Assembly (NCBI GenBank): GCA_039881145.1
Contig: JAYKKI010000091.1
Coordinates: 62,001 to 126,000, forward strand
Direction: 5' to 3'
DNA: 64,000 bases
Source of the DNA: Druceiella hillmani
Lineage: Eukaryota; Arthropoda; Insecta; Lepidoptera; Hepialidae
The position numbers and the translations under genes were made by a program. Positions 12,055-24,819 of this stretch are shown here, piece by piece. Positions within the stretch are counted from its first letter, which is position 1. Every line of letters begins with the position of its first letter. A model generated the notes under the pieces. The model was not told where the DNA came from and did not search any database. It worked only from the letters and a program-made list of their open reading frames with translations.

Positions 12055-13044
12055 AACCGAATTCAAAAAAGGTTTCAATTCGTAGGAATCTTTTTGTTAT
12101 GTATGTTCAGCGGTAATTCTTTATATAGAGGGCCGATTTGAATGATTCTTTTCATTTATGGGTGTGGTCCCATATAAATATGACTATGATCTGACGATGA
12201 GATCCGGAAATGAACGAGGAAACTCCCTAACGAATGGCAGTAAATCAACTATGATTCAAGATATTTGCAACGGGTACTTGTCACTTTGTAAAATAACCAC
12301 ACTATTTACCAAGTCAGGGTCTGATGATAAGTTCTGGATATGTACAATGGAACTCTTTAACAGATATTAGTAAATCAACTGTGATTAAAGATAGTTGATG
12401 ATGATGAGTTCTGGAGATGAACAATGGAACTCCTTAACGGATGGTAGTAAATTAAAAGTGATTCAAGATATTTATTGGTAGTTGTTATCATCGTTCATGT
12501 CAGAGTCTAATGATGCGTTCTGGAGATGATTAATGGAATTCCTTATCGGACGGTAATAAATCAAAAGCAATTCAAGATATCTACTACTGGTAATTTTGGC
12601 TACTGGCACCAGGTCAGTGTGATGATGAGTTCTGAAGACGGAGAACGGAACACCTCAAGTGGTAGTTTTTTATTTGCAAAATTTGATGTTGGACTTCAGA
12701 TATGGAGAAATGAACTCCTCAACGGATACAAGTATCGCTTCATTTCTATGTATTGTTGATAATCAACTTTAAACAAAGAGGAAATTATCTATATACTAGC
12801 TTTTGCCCGTGAATTTTCATAAATATTCAATACTGTAAAAAAGAAAATAATTGTGATAATTAATATTAATACATTAATCACTAAAAATTCTAAAATAAAA
12901 TATCTTTTAAAAAACCAACGGTCGACTGTGCTGGCACCTACTTCAAAAGTAAATAACTTATTTGTTGAAAATAAGTAGGTACCTATTTTGAGTTAATTAT
13001 TTTTTACTTTTTAGTACCTACCTTTTTTGAACTCGGTTTTTTAA
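12055..13044 (+). mobile_element. TIR repeat element, copy A (about 1 kb)
   Basis: The 5' end AACCGAATTCAAAAAAGGT is matched by its near-perfect inverse ACCTTTTTTGAACTCGGTT at about 13019-13038. Inside are 4-5 diverged tandem units (12190-12740), then a segment with ACTAGCTTTTGCCCGTGA at 12795-12812, and then a 3' module rich in AATAAGTAGGTACC. The same modules recur in copy B (43545-44008, minus) and copy C (51229-51811, plus). I recognise the ends as typical of abundant lepidopteran non-autonomous repeats but cannot name the family with certainty; the GGGCAAAAGCTAGT motif on the minus strand resembles a Helitron CTAG terminus. It encodes no protein. Confidence 0.8.
12190..12740 (+). repeat. 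internal tandem block of copy A
   Basis: Four to five units of about 80-130 bp begin near 12190, 12319, 12400, 12507 and 12622. Each contains variants of TGATGATGAGTTCTGGAGAT, AATGGAACTCCTTAACGG, GGTAGTAAATCAA and ATTCAAGATATTTG. Copy C carries about three units and copy B essentially none. Confidence 0.85.
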
Positions 13045-13179
13045 GATATTTTATAATATTTCTTGTCAATAAATTACAACACAATGCCAAAAAATCCTAT
13101 ATAAGTTAATAATTCCTACTTATGTATACATACGCAACTAAGTGATATATTTCTCTTTTTTTTCTTAAATGCATTCGCT

Positions 13180-13180
<1 letters not shown>

Positions 13181-13256
<76 letters not shown>

Positions 13257-13265
13257 GTATATATA
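13181..13265. repeat. (TA)n/(TG)n microsatellite
   Basis: TA array interrupted by a GTGTGTGTG stretch. Confidence 0.95.
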
Positions 13266-15513
13266 GAATTGTCAATCGAATAATCCACTAAATAAAATTT
13301 TATAATCGTATTTTGACAAGAAACCACTAAGATGGCAACAGCTTCTTCCCCAAAATTACAATTGTTTCATAAAACTCCCGGAAACCAATAACATTCTTGT
13401 CTAAATTTTTCTTTCCAGAACCCATTTAAAAAAATTGAAGCGTCACTAGCAGTAACGTATACACAGCATAAACATGTAATTTTATTTTTGAGTAAATTTA
13501 TTAGAATTAATTTTCTTTTATTATAATATATAACGTAAAGTGAATCATGGAAAATATAATCACTTTTGAGAGTTTCATAAAATCCTTATCTTAAATTTTT
13601 AATATTGATTTTATTATTATTGTTAGAGTCAAGATATCATCCCCTAGTAAAAATTAATGAGGTTTTGTACAGAGATCAAATTTCATTTATAATGCTTCAA
13701 ACGTGTCTCTTAAACATAACCATGGCAATAAAATTTAATAATTAAGAGTATATATTATTTTACATAAGTGTAAGCGCTCCAAGTACACCTTTAAAAACGA
13801 CGTTTAACTTTCCCAAACACATTTCAATTAATCCATGTGGCACTGGAAGCCACATAAACGCAATATAAAACATTTATCAAACGAGGCACATAAAATAGCA
13901 TTACACGTCCTGTCTCTCTCTTTCTTTATTGGTGGCGCATGCGACAAATTATAGTGAGTGAACTTGGAAAATTTCACCAAAGCAGAGATTATTGCCTGTG
14001 ACGACTAATACAGGTCCAATTCAAATTCGTCTTGCCTTCCCTTTTTGAAAGTGACTTGCACTTTAGCTTCGGACTGTTTCTTGTGATCCATTTAATTTGC
14101 ATTTTATTGACGATATTAAGGTTGCCACCGGGTTCTACCACTTTACCGCTATAGCAATTTGTGAGTTGCGGTATAATATTGGATGGTATATTTTTTGAAA
14201 TTTGAAAAGAAAGAATGACTGAACAATATCTTGCTATAAAATACCGTCATCGAATTTTTTTTAAACACATGTATAAGCGAGTGGTGAAAGTTAATTTTGC
14301 CAAGGAGGAACATTGTACCAGTCCATTGTGATTTGACCGCTGTTCTTGATTATAAAAATTGATATTACAAAATGGCGACTAGCCCTTCTAGCTAAATGTA
14401 CCGGGAAGTGAATGAAAATGATGGTAATAGGCGATGTTAATTTTAAGATTATGTTTAAAATAATAGGTTTCTTATATTTAAACTTATCGAGTGTTTATGT
14501 ATTTACAATACACGCCATTTTGAAATATAATTCTCTAAATGTATATTTTATAACTTACTTTATGTATTGGATTTATATATTTCATAATAATTTGTCTATA
14601 CCCGCAATTTCAAACAATCTTTACTTTTAATTGTTTACGGTACGGCTTCATAAGTGAAGTTTCTCTTTTGTTTTATACACTTAAATGTTACAAAATAAGA
14701 AATTGAAGGTTTTTTAGAGTTAGTAAGTTAAAGAAATAATTTATCTGATGCCTTGAAAAAAAATTACATATAGGATTTAATTATTAATATATTCCCATAC
14801 GTCAAATGTCAAATATGTATATATGTATGTATATGTATGTGCAAATTATTCCTATCTACATAAATACTTTTGGCAATTTAAAAAGTAAGGTTAAAATATT
14901 TGCTCGTGGACTAAGGCATATTAATATGAGCATTCCCTTCGAAATGAATTATATTTTGGATCATATTTGTACTTAAGATTTAAAATGATCAAAAAGAACT
15001 TAAAACGTATGTAAATTTACGCAAACAAAAGTATTTTAGCGAATTCTTCCAACGTTTCTAATGTTTTACTTTCGTAATTGAATGGTAATTTAAAGATGAA
15101 CATTTAATACCTAAATGGCATCATCTTCAGAGAGGGGATCATCTTTCTCATACATTCCACATTTTTAAGTCTACAAACAGGAGGATTTCAAAATATGGAC
15201 AGACGTCTGGATACTATTTTAAATCAGTTAACGTAATATGCTGAAATATTTACTTAATCTGTACGCATAAATGAAGTTTGTAAGATTAGAAAAATATATA
15301 AACTTAGGTAATAAATAAAGCTTAGATCCGATTTTCATTGATTTCGAACCATTTTTACACGTCGAACGATTGTGAAAAAATAATATGGCGTCGTTATTTG
15401 CATATTTATAGATTTTGTGGTCGCAATATTTAAGAGGCAGATATGCGCCGGGGTTAATAAATATCAAAGAAGGCGTGGCCACCTCAAAGTGGGAGAAGAT
15501 CGCTCGGCGCTCC
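13266..15513. other. gene-poor stretch with a small open frame
   Basis: Contains a TATG-type short tandem repeat at 14814-14841, a 72-codon frame at 14412-14630 of hydrophobic chance composition, and the small frame at 14005-14091 listed separately. Confidence 0.4.
14005..14091 (-). CDS. candidate small ORF or first coding exon
   Basis: A 28-codon frame starts MDHKKQSEAKVQVTFKK and ends DEFELDLY. A TAA lies directly upstream in frame, so the ATG at 14091-14089 is the only possible start. The charged, balanced composition looks more coding-like than other short frames in the window. A weak GT donor overlaps its last codons, so it could be a 5' exon. No homology is recognised and chance cannot be excluded. 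Confidence 0.2.
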   Translation of the reverse strand: MDHKKQSEAKVQVTFKKGRQDEFELDLY

Positions 15514-15560
15514 TATAACTTTTTGAAACAGTCGGGTACAGTCTGCTTCAAAAAGTTATA
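15514..15560. repeat. hairpin, 18-bp arms with one mismatch
   Basis: Arm 15514-15531 (TATAACTTTTTGAAACAG) pairs with 15543-15560 around an 11-nt loop. It lies in a GC-richer patch (15415-15560) with an unrecognised 64-codon frame. Confidence 0.85.
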
Positions 15561-16036
15561 TATAACTGTAATTTGTAATTACCAAATATGTATAGCACGA
15601 TGTTTATAAAATTATATTTCTAAAAGAAGTTATCAAAGAAAACTATCCCTGTATAAATTATTTTAAAAGTTATCTACGAAGAGATACGTCTATATTTAGT
15701 AATTTTTTTTATGTATTAAATAAAATTAAAATTGATAATTGTTATCCGCCAAATAGAATAGAAAAGATTATTGGTCTTTTTATATCTATTAAAATGGAAA
15801 CTTGCATTAAAATAACAAAATGTTACGAAATAATAATGAAATATCTTTTATCTTTCATCACAGCTACGTGTATGTTTAATAAGTTATTTTTTTACATATT
15901 TGAATATTTCTTTTATTTATTTACAATTATGCCTCTAATAAAATGGCACTGATTGACGTTAATAAACACACATATGTCTAATTAAACGTATAAAAAAATC
16001 GTAACGAAGTACTGTTTGCAGATCGAATATTAAGGC
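15561..16036. other. no gene recognised
   Basis: AT-rich with no supported feature. Confidence 0.4.
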
Positions 16037-16237
16037 CCAGCTTCCTAACAAGGTCCACTTTTCGCAAAATATTTGTAGAATCAGAAAATTGTGTAATTAT
16101 TGACAACTACCATCAGTATGGAGGACATTGTTTAATTATGGCTTTAATATTGGAAAAAAATCGTAATTTTTTTCCGTTTTCGTATTAACAAGACACTTTT
16201 AAAAAAACGCAAATGTGGACCTTGTTAGGAACCTAGT
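16037..16237. mobile_element. short MITE-like element with about 28-bp TIRs
   Basis: The termini carry CTTCCTAACAAGGTCCAC (left, from 16041) and its complement GTGGACCTTGTTAGGAA (right, to about 16231), extending imperfectly to 16037 and 16237. The roughly 140-bp interior is AT-rich and non-coding. TTA/CTAA-like bases flank it, but a target-site duplication is not certain. It fits a non-autonomous cut-and-paste element. Confidence 0.75.
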
Positions 16238-17044
16238 TTTCTAATAACATCCGTAACACAATTATGTACATTAAGTAAAATTAAAGCTTATAATTGTTAT
16301 CCTAAAAATAACGATTTATAAATTTCAGTTTAAATTTAAATTCAAATTCATACCATATTTATCATATTTTACTAGATATATTAGAAAGGAAAATTACAAT
16401 AAAACAAAAACGGTCATAAAATGAAAATGAAACTTATTTTTCTTTTACGCCTAACTAAATAAGAAAAAAATAATCTCAGTTATTTATTTTCTTATTTTAT
16501 TTGTTGATAATCTATAATTTTAACCAGTCATTCATTGTTGATAACAATTTGCCGTAGGTCTTATTCGGATTATTAGAAAAACGCTTAAACAAACTTTGGG
16601 AATAAAGAAACCAAATTGGCTCTTTTGCTTTTAAATAAAAATCTATGTAATCTATCAAAAATAACTAAAATGCCATAGATTTAAAGTTACTAGAATTTAA
16701 AGCGGTGAAAAAATGCTAAGGGAAACCCACACTTATTTTTAATCAAAAAAATCAAAAAAATTTCCCGTTTCAATTGCTAATACTACTAGTTTATATTCAT
16801 TGATAAACTTCTCCTAATGACTTTATCTTTAAATAACCACCAAAATCGGAACACAAGAATAGAGAAATGTATAGATATGAGAACTAAAATTAAAGAGAAA
16901 TAATAAACCATCTGCGTTTTAAATATGAACTTATAAAATAATATTTTTTCTGTCACTTCATTCCACAAAACACACTGGAACAATCGTGTCTAATCAGGAA
17001 ATTAAGAAATGTGCCTAAGAACAACACTGCATACATATTGCACT
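16238..17044. other. no gene recognised
   Basis: AT-rich with no supported feature. Confidence 0.4.
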
Positions 17045-17165
17045 GCACGTGTGTGTGTGTGCGTGCGCATACGCTTTGCATGCGACTGTGAGTGCGTGTA
17101 CGCGTCCGCGTGCGTGTGTGCGTGCGCGTGCGCCTACAAGTACACGTGCGAGGGCGCATACGAGT
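17045..17165. repeat. degenerate GTGC-rich alternating purine-pyrimidine tract
   Basis: About 120 bp dominated by GTG, GCG and CGT steps, GC-rich in an AT-rich context and potentially Z-DNA-forming. The Thr-Arg-rich and Cys-rich frames on the two strands are by-products. Confidence 0.85.
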
Positions 17166-18124
17166 GTCCCATCCTTCTAACACTAATAAACATAGAATTC
17201 ATTTTCAAATTTTATGATAACATACATATACTTTGTACCACAGAAATTGTATCATTATGTGTATCTACAGGAAAGTAGCACTAATTAGAAATCAGGGATA
17301 AATTGCCATAGCATTACTTTAATTTAGGAAGTTATTAATACTTATTTATTTTTCACATTTGGTTATTTAATAAATTCTTAAAAAAACACATACTGAATTT
17401 TCAAAACTTATTTATTAATATTCTAAATTGGAATTAAAAAATTCTTCTATTGAAATTCAATCTAACTAGCGACGTGATTAATTTTACCTATAGCTAGAAT
17501 ATTAAATTATGCATTAAAATTAGTCTACATTGGATGGTTCACTGTATCTATAGCCAGAATGTTAAAATTCGCATTAAATTAGTATTATACTAAATGACAT
17601 AAGTTACTGTTTTAATTCAGGAAGTTATCGATACATATTTATTCTTGATATTTGGTAATTTAACAAATACTTGCTGAACCGCATAGTATTCTGAAAGATT
17701 TAATTCGAGCACAAATGATGACAGAAGCTATATTAAGTAAAATTCTTGTTAATTTTTATTAATAGCAATGTGTGGTTCAATTTGTCTATTACCAAAACAA
17801 AACCGCGCATTTAATTAAGTTTGGACTTGATAACACAAACTATTGTTTCATTGGGTTTTAATAGGAAAATCTTATTTCATTGATTAATACACCATTTCAT
17901 TCAACGTTTCTTTTACCATTCTCTTACCAAATTGTAATAAATACTTATAAACCCTTATTAACAAAACTTGAAAACACAACTTAACTGTTTGCTGTGAAAT
18001 TAAAAATAAAATCGTGCGTCTCAGCTCCGACGCGCTACTGGAGGTTACTTCTTAAGTACGATCGTCTTGGAATGTATAAAATAGGTAAAGTAGGTTAATA
18101 AACGGATCTCTTTTGAGACTGAAA

Positions 18125-18125
<1 letters not shown>
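17166..18125. other. no gene; contains diverged local duplications
   Basis: No coding sequence is recognised. The repeated blocks at 17316-17671 are listed separately. Confidence 0.4.
17316..17671. repeat. nested diverged direct repeats
   Basis: A block of about 64 bp (17316-17379) recurs at 17606-17671, including AGGAAGTTAT and ATTTGGT. Between them a block of about 35 bp beginning CTATAGC recurs with an exact 60-bp offset (17488 and 17548). Confidence 0.7.

Positions 18126-18160
<35 letters not shown>
18126..18160. repeat. (TA)n at the outer edge of the palindrome
   Basis: A second, shorter TA array of about 17 units abuts the left palindrome arm. Confidence 0.95.
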
Positions 18161-18785
<625 letters not shown>

Positions 18786-19371
18786 TAATAATGAATATCC
18801 ACAAAATTGAATACATGACTCTTAATGATTAAGATATTTGTAATATTTTAAAATATAATAAAGAAATTTGTAATATTTTATATTAATTGTAAAATATGAA
18901 ATATAAAGTTTGCTCATAAATCAACTATTCTGCAAACAAAGTCGTGCATATCCTTAATTTTTGATATGTTGAATTAAAAGAAACTTAAGATATCGGTCAC
19001 AGAGAGGAAAATCTAATATCAATAAAAACCTAAAAATATAGCTATCGTATACTTACGTATGTAATGCAACACCAGTTAATTCCATTTTACACCCCACAGG
19101 TTCCAAGGTCAATGGCGGGCAACATAAGCCTGGCGTTTCACAGAGTATTAGGTAAAATATGAATAAATAAGGAGATACAGAGCGAGGGTCGATTGGTGAA
19201 CGCTGGATTCAATTGTCATTTTATTCCTTTCCATTTTTCAACCTGAAGACGTTCCCGGTAATCCGTGCCTTTAACTCGATAATTTAAATTTTCACCATGT
19301 AGTATCATCGGAGTTAATTGGAAATATTTAGCTGCGGTACGATTTCTATTATTTAAAGTCTAAAAGGTTTG

Positions 19372-19375
<4 letters not shown>
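18786..19375. other. no gene recognised
   Basis: No supported coding feature. A slightly GC-richer stretch lies at 19085-19300. Confidence 0.35.

Positions 19376-19409
<34 letters not shown>
19376..19409. repeat. (TA)n, left flank of TIR element
   Basis: About 32 bp of TA immediately before the left inverted repeat. Confidence 0.9.
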
Positions 19410-19410
<1 letters not shown>

Positions 19411-20720
19411 GTATAAAATTATTATTTACATAATTTTCTCTCGTTGTAGAAACACAGTTTACTCATCGTAATTTATTTTATACATCTCTATAATCCATGT
19501 TAATATCAGAATATTAGACTGAATATATATCACTATATAAAAAAGGATATATTTTTTATAAGATTTTATTGCGTCACGTTGTTATAGAGATATTTATCGT
19601 TTGAGCGATAAATATTTTTGAATTCGTATGAAACCTATATGAATTTTTGATTACAATTTTTATCTTATGTTCGTTTTTATTATTGATATATTCCGATATA
19701 ATTTTATTAACATATTTTTATTTTCTTCAATTTCGTAAATTTCCAGCCAATTTAGGACCATAAAAATAATAAAACCCTACAACTAACTTCAAAATCGAAT
19801 GTCAAATTCATCGATTGTCATATAACGTTTTTGTTAAATTTAGTTGTTTATGTTAAGTTAGTTCCATAAATAATTTCAATACAAAAATCCTTTTTAAACT
19901 CGGCTTTTACTTGAGAGATATAAGAGCCAAATATATTTATAATTTTTTCAAATACTACTTTCATATGTAAATAAATAATAGAAAAGTCTTCATTGTGTTG
20001 AATAGGATAGTCCTTAAGACTTCTCAAACCGAGAGAGGTAATCGATAATGTCGACTGATATATATTCAATCTTTTTAAATCAGCATTGTCAGTACTATTA
20101 ATATTATAATTTGGTGATTTTATGTTATAGGTACTATCTCACAAAAAAAAGTTTGGGCTCCAGTCTTTTAATAGTTTTTTTTTATTTTTGGCATTATAAA
20201 TATAATTTCTTTATGGCGATGTCATTTTTCTCTCCCCACTGCCGTGACATTGTCATACGGAAAAACGTCCAATAAAATCCTAGGAAATATAAATGCGTAA
20301 AAATAAATTTATTCTTTTTTTGTAAAACATTTTAAAACTCACTTGTGAGGCTATTATACAAAGAATTATTAGATTTTCTACAAAAAAATCAATACTTACA
20401 ATCATTCCTCTTTAACACATATAAGACCTACACACTCATAAAAGGGTTTGTAATTAAATAATTAAGTTTCTATGAATAAAAATGCTAATAAAAATGATAA
20501 AATAAAAACTAAAAATGCTAAAATAAAAACTTCAACTTTAGGTTATCTTCATCGAAAAAAAGTGATATAATCAAAATTAAAAAAAAAAAATTTTCTTCCA
20601 CACTAAACTAGTCTCATATTCTGATATTAACATGGATTATAGAGATGTATAAAAAAAATTACGATGAGTAAACTGTGTTTCTACAACGAGAGAAAATTAT
20701 GTAAATAATAATTTTATACT
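19410..20720. mobile_element. putative 1.3-kb TIR element inserted in a TA array
   Basis: 19410-19521 and 20611-20720 are inverted copies of one another, about 111 bp with only two or three differences seen. The outer ends read AGTATAAAATTATTATTTAC and its complement. TA arrays lie directly outside both ends, as expected for an element that duplicates TA (Tc1/mariner-like) or targets TA microsatellites. The interior is AT-rich. Its only frame of note (19848-20069, minus, 73 codons) shows no transposase motif, so a non-autonomous element is most likely. A simple inverted duplication is the alternative. Confidence 0.6.
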
Positions 20721-20759
20721 ATATATATATATATTATATATATATAATAAAATTATTAT

Positions 20760-20796
<37 letters not shown>
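20721..20796. repeat. (TA)n with imperfections
   Basis: TA-rich array between the right TIR and repeat R copy 2, with internal TTATATAT palindromes. Confidence 0.9.
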
Positions 20797-20798
<2 letters not shown>

Positions 20799-21010
20799 AA
20801 CAAGCGACACCCACACTTTTATATTTTTAGCATCTTACTACCTCATTTAACATATATAATTACGGATATTTATTTAATAGAATACAAATAAAAATGTTAT
20901 TCGAAATATTCAAGATATCAGACCACGTACATTAGGTAAAATATATTTAATAAAAATTAAATTAGTAAATAGAATACAGCTCAATTATTTATCATTATAA
21001 AGTAAGTATC
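20797..21010 (+). repeat. direct repeat R, copy 2
   Basis: Matches 18567-18785 with scattered substitutions and small indels. The longest identical stretches run from 20797 to about 20850 and from about 20905 to 20960. Confidence 0.92.
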
Positions 21011-21059
21011 CATGCTCCTAGTCTTATATTACAATTAAAAACATGACTTAATAAGGTAA

Positions 21060-21480
21060 TTTTTGATGAGAGACTATTTTTTATTAGCTCGACCAACCTT
21101 GTCTTTCAGACAACTTTTCCCAGTTCCTGCCTTTCATGTACTTTGCACATATTGATTAGTGCGTTCAGCACTACCTTGTGACTGTCTATAACCTGAACCT
21201 CCACTTGAAAATTGTCCACAGCAAAGGTCGTGCTATGGAAAATGTTCAGGTTGGGCTATGTTCATTTCAAAATTTCCATATCTCTGGACCATTATCAGAT
21301 TGTAGTATTAAGGGAGCTACAAAAATACACAATGTAACCTTTTGTTGATTGTGCAGAATTTGGCGGGGAGTTAATATCAAACCATCGTTTGTGGTGAATT
21401 TGTCGCGGGATTCAAAACGGCAAATTTCGAATGTGATGTCGGACTCGTTAGCAAATCCACCAATATATCTTTCCAATGTA
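21060..21480 (-). pseudogene. integrase-core fragment (retroelement or GIN-like)
   Basis: The minus-strand frame 21476-21267 ends APLILQSDNGPEIWKF, which matches the second catalytic block of retroviral-type DDE integrases (usually P..LQSDNGxEF). Downstream, after frame shifts, the translation gives GYRQSQGSAERTNQYV, matching the block with the catalytic Glu (SQGxxER.N). Both catalytic residues (the Asp of SDNG and the Glu of ER) are readable, but stops interrupt the frame and no LTR, reverse transcriptase or chromodomain is visible nearby. The wording resembles integrases of Ty3/gypsy elements and their domesticated relatives. It is a non-functional relic. Confidence 0.75.
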
Positions 21481-24400
21481 TCATATGTTGTTTGTTTCGC
21501 TTGTGATCAATAATCCATGGATTCTTCGAAAAATTTGGTTTCGTTCGAGAAATTTTCCAAAACCAAGTTTTTTATCAGATTTCCCATAGAATCCCGATTA
21601 GTTTCTCAATAGACCTGTTATAATTTGTAAAAGTCCCGGTTAGTTTCTCAATAGAATATGTTATAATTCGTCAAACGTTGATTATTTATTACTCTCTACC
21701 AATGATGGCCTATTGGAAGGTAATTCTGGTGGTAAAGATGGCCAATTACGATTTTTTTACAAGCCGCAAAATAATGTTACTACAAATGCTTGATAACGTC
21801 CCTTCATAGTGTTTCCAAACTTATCACATTTTTATTAATACACTACTGTGTACGCACGTAATAATACATGTACGCACACATGAATACATGCACATATATT
21901 TTTTATCTCCCGGACTCCTAAAAAATGTTAGATCCAAAATAATTTTATTATACAAGTTTACAACAAGAAATTTAAGCAAAATACTTTGTTTACGAAGGCT
22001 AATATTGTAATCACTGTTACTTTAATTTAAAATCTATTTTATTTTTATTAATATTAAAATCTAATTTAAAAGCAAAAAATTGATAACCTGGAAATAATTT
22101 ATGTTGGAAACGGTTTCACACTTAAATATGAGTGAAAATGAATCAAGGTGAAATAGAAATGAAAGTACCTTGGTAGAAAATAATGAAAAATTACCGCCTC
22201 GTCGCATTAGATTTCGAGGCAGAATAATTTATGAAAACACGTCGGGGAATTAGGAACTGGCTATTAAATTTGATTTTCAACAAATTTGCTTGAATAGTTT
22301 AACTCCGAGTAATTGAGATATGAATATTTTGGTCGTTGAATTGAGAAACACTAAAAAATGAACATTTAATGAGAGCGCAAATTTGTTTTCGGGATTTTGA
22401 AATACTTAATAATTGAAATATTTTTAATTAACTTACTTAAGTTCAAGCGAACAGCAAAGTTTTACTTTATCTTTATAACATTTTTAATTGCAATTTGACA
22501 CAGAAAATAAATTTGATAGTATTTCAGATTTGGTGATATTTTATATTACTAATTGAACCGCCCAGCACGTACTTAGTTTTTATTTGGTGATATTTCAGGT
22601 TTTTAATTGAATTAAAGTCTTATTTTTTTAAGGACTTTATTGTTTATATTACATGTCGCAAATCAAAATTACCTTTTTTTTAGGTTTTAAGCAATGATTA
22701 GATATTATATTTCTGTAAGTCAAGTAAGTTTGATTAAACTGAAACGCAGTTATCAATGTCGTGCATCATCATAAAACTCTTATAAAATTACCACAAATAT
22801 AACTATTCCCGAATTTCAGGTCATTCATAAAGCTGTTGCCAGGTACTTATTTTTTCTGTTATGCACATACATAAACCTTACATAGGTTTGAAATTGTTAT
22901 ATATATATTGAAATTAATCGGTACAATTTGATTATAATCTATCAATAAATGTGCCAAAATCCACGATTTTAGAACTCTATGTTTTGAAACACCAAACAGT
23001 TTAAAATTTGGGATTTTCTATATTATTATCTACAATTTTTTTAATAATATTGTTTCTCCATTGATATTGTAACTTAAATATACAGGAATATTATAAGTTA
23101 TTTCAATCTTCGTGTTAAGAGTGAACAACGTTTTGTCGTACTGCGATGGTAGGCTTAGATTCTGGAGACGAAGTATCCCTTACTATGTTATTGCATGAAG
23201 TATTGAAAACCGTTTTTATTAGCCATATTGGCAATATTTAAGAAATGTACGATTTAATAATCTTTGAAAATAATGTCCCAATTTAATGACGTATCTGAAA
23301 ATTTACTGGATAATGTTTCATTGTTATATCCAATATAAGCTAAGCTATTAGCGTCTTCATAAGCGTGTTTCATAACATAATTTTTAATTATATCAATGAG
23401 CAAAGCATGTAACTAATATATATTTCAAAAAAACATTGTTCAAATGTGACCCAGATGGCTTGAAAATATTTTAGGTTTATAATTATGTAGTTAAAGCACA
23501 TCTTACAACAAATATAATAAAGAAACCTATCAGCGTCTCTTGATTGTAGAATGATTAATGTGAACTAAAGCAGATTTACGAACCAGTTAAATAATTTGGT
23601 TAAAGAGCATTCCAACTAAGTATTAAGAAAAATAAGTTTTTTCTAATATAAATGTACAGAGTTTCAGAAAACGTGACAACTTCCTTGATACCATAACACC
23701 CAGATACGTGGTTAAACTAGAGGTTTGATAAGTTCAAGTTACAAATATTTTACTTCATAAGTGACTTATTTATCTACGCGAAAAATTAAGATAAAATTGT
23801 AATTTAAAAGACATAGTTACTGCGGAAATCCTAACGCAAAGCTGAACTTTAAATGTAATCAACTCGTAATGCAATCTGTCATCTGCATATCTGTAATTTT
23901 GTAAAAAACAATATAAAGGGATACGTAGAAAAGAAAACAAAAGTACATTTGTGTATGCGTGCATTCTTGTTTTAAATTACGACCCTTGTAATATTTCTTT
24001 TTGTCCTTCTAAATAATACAAAAAGACACACATAGGGGGCGTCATAATTATGATTCGATTGGTAAGAAAAAGAAAGTAAAGAAATTCTGGTACATTATGT
24101 ACTTTTCACGGTGAAAGAAAAATAACTATAAAACAACCGAACGATAATAAAAACCTAGAAAAATGGTGTTTCGTTCAAATATCAGATAAAAATCCAAAAT
24201 ATGTATTTTCATATATCGTCTAATTTAGTTTTTCAACTTTCGTATTTTATATAAAACTTTTCCTAAATTTGATAACATCTATAAAATTTTCCATATCATC
24301 GAAATAATATCTTATGCCAGAAAGTAAATGCAGGTTAATATAAATGTTAACATGAAACTCTTGTTTGCTGTAAAAAAAGATTTACTCGCAGAGGCAGGTA

Positions 24401-24819
24401 AAAGTTGGCATGAAATTCAAAACTACTACATATTAAGTAAACGGATATTTGTTGCCAAAGTTTGGTAGTAATTTGAAGTGTAACTTTCAATACACAACTG
24501 AAACTGAAACAGTTCTGAAATATTAAAGTATCTTATTAAAAACAGTTTTAACCATTACTCAATTGGTTATTAACTGAATTGTTTGATTTGCTATCAAATA
24601 TTTCATAAATATTTTTAAATCCAAAAAATATTTATTCTTGTCATTATACTTTTCAGTACATTTAATATAGTTCAAGCAACTAATTTAGTTGTAGTATAAT
24701 TACAAGTTTTTTTTTATATATCAGCAATACAGCTTCCTTGATTTTTTTGAAATCTAAAAATTATAAATTTGTGAAATTCATGATCTGATATTGAAGTCAT
24801 TATAGTCATTTATCTACAG
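21481..24819. other. gene-poor AT-rich stretch
   Basis: Apart from the short tandem repeat at 21593-21676, no coding, RNA or repeat feature could be supported in these 3.3 kb. Open frames are short and lack motifs. Confidence 0.4.
21593..21676. repeat. tandem duplication, period 42 bp
   Basis: Two adjacent units, each containing GTTTCTCAATAGA followed by GTTATAATT, differ at a few positions. They lie just upstream of the integrase relic. Confidence 0.85.

Noticed and set aside
16953..17278. Thr-Arg-rich and Cys/Ala-rich frames on opposite strands
   Set aside because: Both arise from the degenerate GTGC tract.
19848..20069. Minus frame containing SITSLGLRSLKDY, reminiscent of a receptor L-domain motif (EGFR/insulin receptor type)
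   Set aside because: The similarity covers about ten residues only, the rest is Ile/Lys-rich, and it lies inside a probable non-autonomous element. Chance is more likely.
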